Positions 29,489 through 39,538 of a stretch of DNA of 64,000 bases are shown here, one piece after another. Position numbers and translations under genes: made by a program. Position 1 is the stretch's first letter; every line of letters begins with the position of its first letter. The notes below the pieces were generated by a model. The model saw nothing but the letters and a program-made list of their open reading frames with translations, was not told where the DNA came from and made no database searches. Origin of the DNA: an uncultured SAR86 cluster bacterium (GTDB lineage Bacteria; Pseudomonadota; Gammaproteobacteria; Magnimaribacterales; D2472); NCBI GenBank assembly GCA_902559345.1, contig CACEHH010000005.1, positions 1 through 64,000 on the forward strand, read 5' to 3'.

Positions 29489-29938
29489 TTATTTATAAGG
29501 GTTATTAATATTTAATTTTTTTAATATGGCGATTTCTTTTTTCTCCATAAATTCAGCCATTTCATCATCTTTGTGATCAAACCCTAATATATGATATATC
29601 CCATGAACTAACATGTGAATCATATGATCGTCAAAAGTTTTACTTTGTTCCTTTGATTCTCTTTTAATAAAATCATAGTTTATTGCTATATCTCCTAAGT
29701 CTCCAGTATGAGAAGACGAAATATCTTCATTTGTAAATGATAAAACATTTGTTGATGAGTTTTTATTTCTAAACTTTTTATTAAGAGAAATCATCTCTTT
29801 GTCATCAACTATTCTTATATTTATTGATGAGTCTCTTAAGCCTTCATCGAAGGATATATTTTTATAAGCTGATTGAAGCTTGGTCACAAGACTTTCATCT
29901 AATACTAAATCTTTGGAATTAGAAATAATTAGACTCAC
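29489..29938 (-). CDS. ybeY: Endoribonuclease YbeY
   Basis: STNVLSFTNE, HMLVHGIYHILGFDHKDDEMAEFM zinc motif. Confidence 0.95.
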   Translation of the reverse strand: MSLIISNSKDLVLDESLVTKLQSAYKNISFDEGLRDSSINIRIVDDKEMISLNKKFRNKNSSTNVLSFTNEDISSSHTGDLGDIAINYDFIKRESKEQSKTFDDHMIHMLVHGIYHILGFDHKDDEMAEFMEKKEIAILKKLNINNPYK

Positions 29939-30898
29939 TTATAATCCAGTTTTTTCTTCAAAATATTTGTATGCATCTATAATTTTTTTTACCAAAGGGT
30001 GTCTGACAACATCTCTTGATGAAAAGTCTGTAAAGCCAACTCCGTCTGTCTCCTTAACTACCTCTATTGAATGAGATAAACCTGACTTTATTTGTTTTGG
30101 TAAATCAATTTGGGTTAAATCACCATTAATAACTAAATGTGAACCAAAACCCATCCTAGTAAGAACCATTTTCATTTGTTCTTGTGTAGTATTTTGGCTT
30201 TCATCAACAATGATAAAAGAATTATTAAGCGTTCTTCCTCTCATATATGCAAGAGGGGCTATTTCAACAATTCCTTTCATCAAAAACTTTTCAGTCTTAT
30301 CTATTCCTAACATTTCATATAGAGCATCATAGAGAGGTCGCAAATAAGGGTCTACTTTTTGTGATAGATCGCCAGGAAGGAAGCCTAATTTTTCACCAGC
30401 CTCTACAGCAGGCCTTACAAGAATAATTCTATCAACTTTTTCATTTAGTAGGGCGTCTACTGCGGCTGCAACGGCTAAGTAAGTTTTTCCGGTTCCAGCA
30501 GGACCTATACCAAAATTAATTTCATATTTTTTAATATTATCAATATAAATTCTCTGATTCTTCCCTCTGGGAATAATGCTTTTCTTTGGGGTCTTTATTT
30601 TTATCTCTTGATTGTTGGTTTTGTTATCAAGGTCTTGTATGCAAAGATGCAAGGTTTCTTTGGTTATCTCTGTTCCTTGCCCAGCTGCCTCATACAATCT
30701 TTTTAAAGCATCTTTAGATGAATTTACATTCTCTTCATCGCCATGAATTTTAAGGTTATTGCCATTTTGAAAAATCTTAACACCAAAGGTCTTTTCAACA
30801 AACTTAAGATTTTCATTTAGCTCTCCTACAAACCTAATCATAATATTTGCATCAGAAGGTTTTAGTTCTAGATTAGATAGCGCTGAATCTTTAGACAT
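29939..30898 (-). CDS. phoH: PhoH family protein
   Basis: FGIGPAGTGKTYLAVAAAVDAL, ILVRPAVEAGEKLGFLPGDL, FIIVDESQNTTQEQMKMVLTRMG. Confidence 0.95.
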   Translation of the reverse strand: MSKDSALSNLELKPSDANIMIRFVGELNENLKFVEKTFGVKIFQNGNNLKIHGDEENVNSSKDALKRLYEAAGQGTEITKETLHLCIQDLDNKTNNQEIKIKTPKKSIIPRGKNQRIYIDNIKKYEINFGIGPAGTGKTYLAVAAAVDALLNEKVDRIILVRPAVEAGEKLGFLPGDLSQKVDPYLRPLYDALYEMLGIDKTEKFLMKGIVEIAPLAYMRGRTLNNSFIIVDESQNTTQEQMKMVLTRMGFGSHLVINGDLTQIDLPKQIKSGLSHSIEVVKETDGVGFTDFSSRDVVRHPLVKKIIDAYKYFEEKTGL

Positions 30899-32223
30899 TA
30901 ATTTTGTAAATTACCTCTTAAACAATTTGGAAGAGCTTCATTAACTTGAATGTTAATGATTTGGCCAACTAAATCAATATCACTTGATGAAAAGTTAACG
31001 ATACGATTGCATATTGTTCTTGCTTGAAGTTGTCCAGGATCTCTTTTTGATTGCCCATAAACTAGACAATTTTGAACTGTGCCAACTTTTTTTCTGCTAT
31101 AGCCAAAAGAAAGTTGATTTAATCTATTTTGAAGAATATTTAATCGCTCTTTCTTCTCTTCTTGAGCAACATCATCAGGCATATCAGACGCTGTTGTATT
31201 TGGTCTTGGACTATAAATAAAACTAAATGATTCATCAAATTTTACATGATTGATAATATCCATGGTCCCTTCGAAGTCTTCCTTGGTTTCACCAGGGAAT
31301 CCAACTATAAAATCTGATGAAAAGCTCATTTCTGGTCTAACTGCTTTTATTTTATCTATTAAGTTCAGATACTTCTCAACATTATATCTTCTTCTCATCA
31401 ACTTTAAGATTCTGTCAGAGCCACTTTGAACAGGAAGATGAACATGGCTAACTAATTCAGGAACTCTATCATACACTTCAACCAAATCATCTTTGAATTC
31501 ATGAGGATGACTTGTTGTATATCGAATTCTTTCAATGTTTTCGATCTTAGCTATTAATTCAATTAACTTGGCAAGTGAAGATTTATCACCCTTATAAGTT
31601 CCTTTAAAATTATTTACATTTTGTCCAAGTAAATGAATTTCTCTTGTCCCCTTATCGGCCAAAACAGATACCTCATTTAAAATATCTTCAATTGTTCTTG
31701 ATACTTCATGTCCTCTAGTTTTAGGTACAACGCAAAAAGAACAATATTTATTACAGCCTTCAATAATTGATACAAAAGCCGAAGGATCTCCTTTTCCTTT
31801 AACAGGGATATGAGAAAATTTTTCTAGTTTTGGGAAAGATATGTCAACTTGATTAATGTTGGTTTCTTCTTTCTGATTATATAGTTCTGGAAGCTTGTGA
31901 AGTGTTTGAGGACCAAAAACAATATCTACTGCTGGCGCCCTCTTAATAATCTTGTCTCCTTCTTGTGAGGCTACACATCCACCGATAGCAATCTTTAGAT
32001 TAGGATTTTTATCTTTTATCTTTCTCCATCTGCCTATTTGATGAAAAACTTTCTCTTGAGCTTTTTCTCTGATTGAACATGTATTTAATATCAACAAGTC
32101 TGCCTCATCTTCAGTTTTAGCTAGCTCAAAATTTTCTTTTTCCTCAAGCAAATCAAACATTTTTTCAGAATCATATTCATTCATCTGACAGCCATGAGTT
32201 TTGATAAATAGTTTTTTAGTCAT
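30898..32223 (-). CDS. miaB: tRNA-2-methylthio-N6-dimethylallyladenosine synthase
   Basis: [38 protein letters not shown] radical-SAM CxxxCxxC, TRAM domain. Confidence 0.97.
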   Translation of the reverse strand: MTKKLFIKTHGCQMNEYDSEKMFDLLEEKENFELAKTEDEADLLILNTCSIREKAQEKVFHQIGRWRKIKDKNPNLKIAIGGCVASQEGDKIIKRAPAVDIVFGPQTLHKLPELYNQKEETNINQVDISFPKLEKFSHIPVKGKGDPSAFVSIIEGCNKYCSFCVVPKTRGHEVSRTIEDILNEVSVLADKGTREIHLLGQNVNNFKGTYKGDKSSLAKLIELIAKIENIERIRYTTSHPHEFKDDLVEVYDRVPELVSHVHLPVQSGSDRILKLMRRRYNVEKYLNLIDKIKAVRPEMSFSSDFIVGFPGETKEDFEGTMDIINHVKFDESFSFIYSPRPNTTASDMPDDVAQEEKKERLNILQNRLNQLSFGYSRKKVGTVQNCLVYGQSKRDPGQLQARTICNRIVNFSSSDIDLVGQIINIQVNEALPNCLRGNLQN

Positions 32224-32280
32224 CTTATTAAATTTTTATAACTTTAATTCCCTTCTTTAAATGCCATATAATTAAGTATC

Positions 32281-32607
32281 ATGAAAACAAAATGTGTTTA
32301 CAAGATAATTTTTATCCAACTTGGCGAGATTTATGAAGTTTTTGCTAAAAAAATCTACCAAAGTGATATGTATGGCTTTGTCGAGGTGGAAGAGTATATC
32401 TTCAATAAAGATAAACAGCTAGTAGTTGACCCAAGTTCTGAGAAATTAAAAAATGAATTCTCAAATGTTGAAAGAAGCTATATACCAATCAATTCAATTA
32501 TGCGTATTGATAAGGTAAATGAAATGGGGGAAGCAAAGATAAAAGAGAATAAGGGACAAGTATCGCCTTTGCCTCTTAATATCCAACCATCAAATAAGAA
32601 AAATTAG
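32281..32607 (+). CDS. DUF1820 family protein
   Basis: YKIIFIQLGEIYEVFAKKIYQSDMYGFVEVEEYIF...SEKLKNEFSNVERSYIPINSIMRIDKV. Confidence 0.8.
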   Translation: MKTKCVYKIIFIQLGEIYEVFAKKIYQSDMYGFVEVEEYIFNKDKQLVVDPSSEKLKNEFSNVERSYIPINSIMRIDKVNEMGEAKIKENKGQVSPLPLNIQPSNKKN

Positions 32608-32608
32608 C

Positions 32609-33157
32609 CTAGTCAGGCATAAAAAGCCTTTTATAAAATTTTAATTCCTCAACAGATTCTTTTATATCGCCTAATGCTCTATGAGATCCATTCTTTTCAT
32701 AAACCTGCGCTTCATTCATCCATCTAACAGCTACTTCCTTGAAAGAAGAAACATCGATATGTCTATAGTTAAAATATGATTCAAGTCTTGGCATATACTT
32801 AAATAAAAATCTTCTATCATGAGATACTGTGTTCCCACACATTGGAGAAACTTTTTCCCCTACATACTTGGATATAAATTCTAAAGTTTCAATTTCTGCA
32901 ACTTGTTCAGTAATGTTACTGCTTTTCACCTGATTGATTAATCCAGATGAGCCATGATGACTCTGATTCCACTCATCCATAGCGTCTAGGATTTCTAATG
33001 GTTGAGAAATTACAAGATTTGGACCCTCAGCAATAATATTTAGATCTGAATCAGTAACCAAAGTTGCAATTTCAATAATTTTTTCTATTTCTGGATCAAG
33101 ACCCGTCATCTCAAGGTCGATCCAAATTAAGTTATCCCTAGATTGTAATGTCTTCAT
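32609..33157 (-). CDS. orn: Oligoribonuclease
   Basis: LIWIDLEMTGLDPEIEKIIEIATLVTDSDLNIIAEGP, CGNTVSHDRRFL, HRALGDIKESVEEL. Confidence 0.96.
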   Translation of the reverse strand: MKTLQSRDNLIWIDLEMTGLDPEIEKIIEIATLVTDSDLNIIAEGPNLVISQPLEILDAMDEWNQSHHGSSGLINQVKSSNITEQVAEIETLEFISKYVGEKVSPMCGNTVSHDRRFLFKYMPRLESYFNYRHIDVSSFKEVAVRWMNEAQVYEKNGSHRALGDIKESVEELKFYKRLFMPD

Positions 33158-34056
33158 CTCTTTTTATAATCACCTCTTTAGTGTATTTTGTTCTTATTAT
33201 GGAAAAAGTTCAAACCGGACAAGTTATTGAATTCTATTCTAATAGGTGTCTTGTTAAAACAGATTTTGGCGAATTTGCTTGTATAGCAATTAAAAATGTT
33301 GTTGTTGGAGATTATGTTGAGCTAGAAATTATCCAAGACAGCAAAAAACTTCTTGGGAAAATACTTAAAATTAATAAAAGAGCTTCAATGCTATCAAGGT
33401 GGGATGGCAATAAAGAAAAACTATTTGCTGCTAATATTACTCATGTAGGATTACTAGTTGCACCAAAGCCTAAAACAACAAATGAGTTTATTGATAAGTG
33501 GATATTAAATGCGAGATTATCGAAAATTGAACCATTTATATTAAATAACAAGATTGATTTTAATTCAAATAATGAATATAGAAAAAAGCTAGATATTTAC
33601 AAAAATATTGATATAAAAATAATTAATTGCTCAGCAAAGTATGGCAATAACCTAGAAGAATTAGTTGATTATATTAAAGGTAAATGCGTAGTGTTTGTTG
33701 GAAACTCAGGCGCTGGCAAATCTACGCTTACTTCAAAAATTATTGGAAAAGAATTAAGAACGAATGAACTATCAAATGACCAGGGTGTTCATACTACCTC
33801 AATATCTTCATTATATGAATTATCAAACAATATTAAGATTATTGATTCGCCAGGAATGCGCGATATTGAGTTAATTAAATATTCAAAAGATAAAATAATT
33901 AAGGGATTCTCAGAAATACTAAAGTCATCCAAAGATTGTAAATTTAATAACTGTAACCATATTAACAATGATGGATGCAATGTAATTAAAGACTTACTTG
34001 ATGGCGTTATAGATAAAAGTAGATACAATAATTTCATAAAATTTAGAGATAGTTAG
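33148..34056 (+). CDS. rsgA: Ribosome small-subunit GTPase RsgA
   Basis: VFVGNSGAGKSTLTSKIIG, HTTSISSLYEL, DSPGMRDIEL, CKFNNCNHINNDGC zinc motif. Actual start may be the internal ATG near 33199. Confidence 0.93.
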   Translation: MSSSLFIITSLVYFVLIMEKVQTGQVIEFYSNRCLVKTDFGEFACIAIKNVVVGDYVELEIIQDSKKLLGKILKINKRASMLSRWDGNKEKLFAANITHVGLLVAPKPKTTNEFIDKWILNARLSKIEPFILNNKIDFNSNNEYRKKLDIYKNIDIKIINCSAKYGNNLEELVDYIKGKCVVFVGNSGAGKSTLTSKIIGKELRTNELSNDQGVHTTSISSLYELSNNIKIIDSPGMRDIELIKYSKDKIIKGFSEILKSSKDCKFNNCNHINNDGCNVIKDLLDGVIDKSRYNNFIKFRDS

Positions 34057-34059
34057 CAA

Positions 34060-34800
34060 ATGAATAAAAAAACTCACTTCGGATATAAAGAAGTTGATGA
34101 ATTTGACAAAAGTAAATTTGTTGGTGATGTATTTACATCTGTATCTAAAAACTATGACATTATGAATGATGCTATGTCTTTTGGAATGCATAGACTTTGG
34201 AAAAGAATACTTGTTGAATTAGCCGCTATTGGAGAAAATGATGTTGTGCTAGATATTGCAAGTGGCACAGGGGATATATCAAAGCTTATTTCTAAAGAAT
34301 ATCCTAATACTAATATTTTTATGAGCGATATAAACTATGACATGCTAAATGAAGGAAGAAATAGAGCAATTGATGAAAGCTTTGATTCAAATTGTTCATT
34401 TTGTCAGCTTAGTGGAGAAATTTTACCGTTTAAAGATAATACATTTGACCTTATAACTGTTGGTTTTGGGCTAAGGAATTTTACAAACAAGGAAAGGGGT
34501 CTTATGGAAATGAAAAGATGTCTAAAGAAAAATGGAAAGCTATTAATTTTAGAATTTTCAAAACCAATCAACTCAACTTTTTCTAAAATATACGACTGGT
34601 ACTCTTTTAATATTCTTCCAAGGCTCGGATCAGTGCTTGCAAATGATTCAGAAAGCTATCAATACCTAGCAGAGTCAATAAGAATGCATCCCAATCAAGA
34701 ATTATTAAAAAATATGGTGTTGAATTCAGGTTTTAAAGAATGTAAATTTTATAATTTACTCAATGGGGTGGTTGCTATTCATATTGGTAGTGATGCTTGA
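34060..34800 (+). CDS. ubiE: Ubiquinone/menaquinone biosynthesis C-methyltransferase UbiE
   Basis: DIMNDAMSFGMHRLWK, VLDIASGTGDISKLI, TVGFGLRNFTNKERGL. Confidence 0.95.
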   Translation: MNKKTHFGYKEVDEFDKSKFVGDVFTSVSKNYDIMNDAMSFGMHRLWKRILVELAAIGENDVVLDIASGTGDISKLISKEYPNTNIFMSDINYDMLNEGRNRAIDESFDSNCSFCQLSGEILPFKDNTFDLITVGFGLRNFTNKERGLMEMKRCLKKNGKLLILEFSKPINSTFSKIYDWYSFNILPRLGSVLANDSESYQYLAESIRMHPNQELLKNMVLNSGFKECKFYNLLNGVVAIHIGSDA

Positions 34801-35290
34801 TATTACAAAACCCTTTAATAAACTTATTAAAGATATTGAAGAATCTTCTCCCAGCCTTAAGAAGTCTTTAGCTGAAATTTCTCCACTAAGTTTCTGTTTA
34901 AATATTGAAGGGCATAAAAATATTTATATAACCTTAAACGGTAATCATTCTGATATTGGTTTTAAGAAAAACAATCATCGATTTGAAATAAAGGCATCTA
35001 CAATTGAACTACTTCAAGTTATTGTTTCCGGGAAAATAAATAAAAACCTCATAAATGGAGATGCAGAGCTAGCCATTGTTCTCCTTAATGCAATCTACAA
35101 ATCAAATATTGATTTTATTTACCTTATTGATAAATATTTTGGGAATTTACCTGCTGTGTTTACGTATGCTATTGTTAACAAAGTCTTTAACTCCTCTGAA
35201 GTATATCGTGATAATGAACAAAGAAAGATACGAAAACGTCTTAGGGATTTAGCAATAAGACTAGATAGATTAGAGGCTATAAAAGTTTAA
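34793..35290 (+). CDS. ubiJ: Ubiquinone biosynthesis accessory factor UbiJ (SCP2-like)
   Basis: ATG at 34793 overlapping the ubiE stop; between ubiE and ubiB; ISGDAELA-like region (VSGKINKNLINGDAELA) and C-terminal RDLAIRLDRLEAI. Confidence 0.82.
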   Translation: MLDITKPFNKLIKDIEESSPSLKKSLAEISPLSFCLNIEGHKNIYITLNGNHSDIGFKKNNHRFEIKASTIELLQVIVSGKINKNLINGDAELAIVLLNAIYKSNIDFIYLIDKYFGNLPAVFTYAIVNKVFNSSEVYRDNEQRKIRKRLRDLAIRLDRLEAIKV

Positions 35291-36777
35291 TGAATTTCAT
35301 AATAGTTACATACGAATTATTAAAAATGCTTTTTATAGGTCTTAATAAAGGTATTTTTTATAAGCCCAATGGTAAAAAACTATCAATTTATTTAGAATCT
35401 CTTGGGCCTATTTTTACAAAATTTGGGCAGTTATTATCAACAAGGACAGATATTTTAGATCTTGAAACTGCTAAAGAGCTTGAGAGTTTGACGGACAGTT
35501 GTAAGCCGTTTGATGTTGTAATATTCAAAAAAATAGTTGAGTCAGAGTTGGGTGATTCTATTGAAAATATTTTTGATTCTTTTGAAGAAACGCCTTTAGC
35601 AGCTGCTTCCTTAGCTCAAGTTCATTCAGCAAAGCTTAAAGATGGAAATGAAGTTGTTATAAAGGTGCTTAGACCAAATATTAAAAAAAGTGTAAATAAA
35701 AATCTTAGATTATTAAAAGCTGCCGCAAAAATTTTTTCATATTCATATAAAGATAGCTATAGGCTAAAGCCGAATGAAGTTATTAAAGATTATGAATCAA
35801 CAATCTTAAAAGAACTTGATCTGAGGCTTGAAGCATCAAATACAAACCTCACAAGAAAGAATTTTATTAACTCAAATGAGTTATATATACCTGAGGTATA
35901 TTGGGATTTAACCACTTCAAATGTAATGGTGCTTGAAAAAATTGATGGCATTCCATGCACGGACATTAAACAAATAGAAAAATATGGTATTGACAAAAAA
36001 GAGTTGGCTGAAAACGGGGTAATGATTTTTCTAAAGCAAGTTTTCAGAGATAATTTTTTCCATGCTGACATGCATCCTGGAAATATCTTTGTCTCAAAAG
36101 AAAACACAAATAACCCAGGTTATATTGCTGTTGATTGCGCAATTACAGGATCACTATCAAATGATGAAAGATATATATTGGCGCGAATGTTGCAGGCAGT
36201 TCTAAAACAAAACTATAAATCTCTTTCTAATTTGTTTATCACATCAGGCTGGGTAAATGCTGATACAAATAACATTGAGCTTGAAAATACTCTTAGGGCC
36301 TGTTGTGAGCCTATATTTGAAAAACCATTATCTGAGATAGAGTTTGGTAAGCTTCTTCTATATCTTTTTCAAAGTACTAGACAATATGGCTTATCTATAC
36401 AGACCTCTCTAGTCTTGCTTCAAAAAACTTTAATACATATTGAGGGCATGGGAAGACAAATCTACCCAGAACTAGATTTTTGGGCTATTGCAGAACCATA
36501 TCTTGATAACTGGTTAACAGAGCAGTTTAGCCCTTTAAAGCTTAAAGATTATATAGTGGAGAATAAGGAAGAAATCTTGCTTAAAGCGTCAGAATTTCCT
36601 GGTATTTTGTACGAGGCTTTGGATGAATTAAAAAGTTATTCTAAATCCAAACAATCAAATGATAAAAAAGTTGAAGAACTCGAACTTCAATTATCTAAGC
36701 AAAAATACCTCATTCGTATTATTGGTATTGGTATTGGTATAATGATAACAATTGTTATATTGCTGGTATTTGCATAG
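35290..36777 (+). CDS. ubiB: Ubiquinone biosynthesis protein UbiB (ABC1-type kinase-like)
   Basis: LGPIFTKFGQLLSTRTDIL, AAASLAQVHSAKLKDG, FFHADMHPGNIFV, C-terminal TM. Confidence 0.95.
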   Translation: MNFIIVTYELLKMLFIGLNKGIFYKPNGKKLSIYLESLGPIFTKFGQLLSTRTDILDLETAKELESLTDSCKPFDVVIFKKIVESELGDSIENIFDSFEETPLAAASLAQVHSAKLKDGNEVVIKVLRPNIKKSVNKNLRLLKAAAKIFSYSYKDSYRLKPNEVIKDYESTILKELDLRLEASNTNLTRKNFINSNELYIPEVYWDLTTSNVMVLEKIDGIPCTDIKQIEKYGIDKKELAENGVMIFLKQVFRDNFFHADMHPGNIFVSKENTNNPGYIAVDCAITGSLSNDERYILARMLQAVLKQNYKSLSNLFITSGWVNADTNNIELENTLRACCEPIFEKPLSEIEFGKLLLYLFQSTRQYGLSIQTSLVLLQKTLIHIEGMGRQIYPELDFWAIAEPYLDNWLTEQFSPLKLKDYIVENKEEILLKASEFPGILYEALDELKSYSKSKQSNDKKVEELELQLSKQKYLIRIIGIGIGIMITIVILLVFA

Positions 36778-36786
36778 GAGTAATTT

Positions 36787-36966
36787 ATGGGGTTTGGTTG
36801 GCAAGAATTATTAATTATTCTTTTAATAGTAGGGTTAATCTTTGGTACAAGTAAATTAAGAAATATTGGTTCTGATCTTGGTGGAGCTGTGAAGGGTTTT
36901 AAAAAAGGCATCAAAGAAGAAGAGTCTGAAAAAGAAGAAAAAAATAATACAGAAAAAGAAGACTAA
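36787..36966 (+). CDS. tatA: Sec-independent translocase TatA (59 aa, below ORF-track cutoff)
   Basis: [59 protein letters not shown]; directly before tatB and tatC. Confidence 0.93.
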   Translation: MGFGWQELLIILLIVGLIFGTSKLRNIGSDLGGAVKGFKKGIKEEESEKEEKNNTEKED

Positions 36967-36969
36967 AAA

Positions 36970-37215
36970 TTGTTTCAGATTGGCTTTTTAGAAATCATTA
37001 TAATTTTGGTTTTAGGTCTAATAATAATTGGTCCTAATAGAATTCCTGTGGTGGTGAAAGCAGCTCTTAAATTTTATAAAAGAATTCAAAAAAAGTTCAC
37101 TAATTTTAAAAAAGATGTTGAAAAAGAGATAGGAGTCGATGAGCTAAATAAAGATATTTTTAATGAACTTAGAATGGAAGAATTAGAAGAAACAAAAGAA
37201 TCTGAAAATGACTAA
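36970..37215 (+). CDS. tatB: Sec-independent translocase TatB
   Basis: MFQIGFLEIIIILVLGLIIIGPNRIPVVVKAALKFYKRI. TTG start. Confidence 0.93.
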   Translation: MFQIGFLEIIIILVLGLIIIGPNRIPVVVKAALKFYKRIQKKFTNFKKDVEKEIGVDELNKDIFNELRMEELEETKESEND

Positions 37216-37912
37216 AGATTCTATTTCAAATCATCTCTTAGAGCTTAGAAATAGACTTCTAAAGGTTATAGTCTTATTTGTAATTTTTTCAATTATTGGC
37301 ATTCCTTTTGCATCAGATATATATGGATTTGTTGCTGACCCATTAATCAAATTATTACCAACAGGCAGCAGCATGATTGCAACTGAAGTTGCTTCGCCTT
37401 TTATGGCGCCAATAAAATTAGTCTTATATATGGCTTTATTGTTTTCAATGCCATGGTTGTTTTATCAAATTTGGATGTACGTATCGCCAGGTCTTTATAA
37501 GAATGAAAAAAGCTTTACTGGCCCTTTAATGTTTTCAACTGTCGTACTATTTTTTAGCGGTGCAGCTTTTGCATTTTTTGTTGTATGTCCAATCATATTT
37601 AAATTCTTTATAGTTATGGCGCCAGATTCTATCCAAGTTATGACAGATATAAATCAATATCTTGGATTTATATTTAAGCTTGTATTTGCTTTTGGAATTG
37701 CATTTGAAATCCCTGTCGCAACTATTCTATTGGTTAAAAGCGGCATCGCAACAAAGGCATCTTTAGCTAAAGCTAGGCCTTATTTAATTATTTTATTTTT
37801 GGTTATTGGTATGCTTTTAACCCCACCAGATATTTTTTCACAATTATTTTTAGCGATACCAATGTGGATATTATTTGAATTAGGGATATTGATATCTAGA
37901 GATAAAAATTAA
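37208..37912 (+). CDS. tatC: Sec-independent translocase TatC
   Basis: ISNHLLELRNRLLKVI, SPFMAPIKLVLYMALLFSMPWLFYQIWMYVSPGLYKNEK. Confidence 0.96.
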   Translation: MTKDSISNHLLELRNRLLKVIVLFVIFSIIGIPFASDIYGFVADPLIKLLPTGSSMIATEVASPFMAPIKLVLYMALLFSMPWLFYQIWMYVSPGLYKNEKSFTGPLMFSTVVLFFSGAAFAFFVVCPIIFKFFIVMAPDSIQVMTDINQYLGFIFKLVFAFGIAFEIPVATILLVKSGIATKASLAKARPYLIILFLVIGMLLTPPDIFSQLFLAIPMWILFELGILISRDKN

Positions 37913-38505
37913 GAAATTTTATTTAAATTAATTAAGGTTCTGTAAAAAAACCAGGGAAGTATCAACCACGGCATTTGAGATTGAAGCATTATAGTTCGGT
38001 CATTAAATTCAAACAAAGTTGGGTTTAAATATGGCCCTAATGGTGATAAAGGAGCCCATGAAATCGGTTTACCTTCTGCTAGCTGGTCATGGTAAAGAAA
38101 CATCTCAACTAAAATATTTTGACTAACACACCAAAAAAGGAAAACAGCGAAAGCGCTCCATTTCCATTCTTTAAAAACTGAATTATCTCTTCCATGAGTT
38201 AACCACATTAGCAAGGTTCCTCCCAGTAAAACTGATCCAGCATCTCCCATTGAATTTAGAAGCCAGTTTATATTTTTAGGAAGCCATGTATTAAGTGCTT
38301 CAGACCTTCTAATGTCTACTGAATATCCATCAACCCAACCATATGTAAACCAAAGCTCCCAACCAAGAGCACAAATGATGATACCAACTATATAAAATGA
38401 AGAAGCCCAATCTGGCATCTTAGATCTGTTTGTTAGAAAGATGAACAGTGGTATAAAGACTGCTAAATAAACAACTGTTATTACTCTAATCTCTTCAAAG
38501 GACAT
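37909..38505 (-). CDS. Hypothetical multi-pass membrane protein
   Basis: Several hydrophobic helices, Trp-rich loops; family not recognised. Confidence 0.6.
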   Translation of the reverse strand: MSFEEIRVITVVYLAVFIPLFIFLTNRSKMPDWASSFYIVGIIICALGWELWFTYGWVDGYSVDIRRSEALNTWLPKNINWLLNSMGDAGSVLLGGTLLMWLTHGRDNSVFKEWKWSAFAVFLFWCVSQNILVEMFLYHDQLAEGKPISWAPLSPLGPYLNPTLFEFNDRTIMLQSQMPWLILPWFFYRTLINLNKIS

Positions 38506-38508
38506 GCA

Positions 38509-39090
38509 TCATAACCCGAGCCTGTCAGTCCAATTATCATCTGATGGCCTTTTATGATTAACAACCATTTCGACAAGCTCTTGGGGGGAATCAGATATTA
38601 ATAATTCTTGTAAGTTTGCAGATGAGATAAAACCTTCATCAACTGCTTTATTAAACCATTTAAGAAGATGATCATAATATCCTTCAGTATTTAATATACC
38701 AACAGGTTTGTTAATGATACCGAGTTGATTGCTTGCCATAATCTCAGCAAGTTCATCCAGAGAACCCACTCCACCTGGAAGAACAATAAAAGCATCTGAT
38801 CTGGACATAAATTCATCCTTTCTATCAAGCAAAGTTTCTGATACAACAATCTCATTTAATCTGGGATTTGCTAGCTCCAAAGCATGTAAAGATTTTAGTG
38901 ATATTCCTAAGACCTCAACACCATTATCAAGGGCTGTATCAGAAATAATTTTCATAAGGCCAACATTTCCGCCCCCAAAAACTACATTAATACCTTTTTT
39001 AGCAATGTATTCTGCAACAGACACTGCAGCCTTGGCATATTCTGGGTTCTTACCCTCATGGGCTCCACAAAAAATTGATATATTTTTCAT
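38509..39090 (-). CDS. LOG family (TIGR00730-type) Rossmann-fold protein
   Basis: ISIFCGAHEG, VVFGGGNVGLMKIISD, SRSDAFIVLPGGVGSLDEL. Confidence 0.9.
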   Translation of the reverse strand: MKNISIFCGAHEGKNPEYAKAAVSVAEYIAKKGINVVFGGGNVGLMKIISDTALDNGVEVLGISLKSLHALELANPRLNEIVVSETLLDRKDEFMSRSDAFIVLPGGVGSLDELAEIMASNQLGIINKPVGILNTEGYYDHLLKWFNKAVDEGFISSANLQELLISDSPQELVEMVVNHKRPSDDNWTDRLGL

Positions 39091-39097
39091 AAATTAT

Positions 39098-39535
39098 TTA
39101 AGTTTTAAAATTAAAAGTTACTGGTCCTTTATTGGTAAGAGTTATTTCCATAAGTGCTCCAAACTTTCCTTCATGTACATTTATGAATAGTTTTCTGAAC
39201 TCATTTACAAATTCATCATACATCAATTTGGCATCCTGGGGTTTTGCCGCCCTATGAAAACTTGGCTTACTTCCTTTGTTTGTAATTGCTGCTAGAGTGA
39301 ATTGACTTACTATTAAGACTTCTTCATTAGAATCTTTTAATGATAATGATGTTATCCCCTTAGGGCCATCAAGCATTCTAAAATTTATAATCTTATTAAC
39401 CATTTCATTAATTTTTTCATGAGTATCATTTTGTTCGACACATACAAATATCAAACAGCCATTACCTATTGAAGAATAAAGCTCATCCTCAATGATAACT
39501 TTAGCGCTTGAAACTCTTTGAACTGTAGCTAACAA
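39098..39535 (-). CDS. dtd: D-aminoacyl-tRNA deacylase
   Basis: MLATVQRVSSAKVIIEDE, VSQFTLAAITNKGSKPSFHRAAKP, FGALMEITLTNKGPVTF. Confidence 0.95.
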   Translation of the reverse strand: MLATVQRVSSAKVIIEDELYSSIGNGCLIFVCVEQNDTHEKINEMVNKIINFRMLDGPKGITSLSLKDSNEEVLIVSQFTLAAITNKGSKPSFHRAAKPQDAKLMYDEFVNEFRKLFINVHEGKFGALMEITLTNKGPVTFNFKT

Positions 39536-39538
39536 ATT

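Noticed and set aside
38729-39190. 153-aa plus-strand ORF antisense to the LOG family gene
   Set aside because: Spans the antisense of two conserved genes, no recognisable motif.
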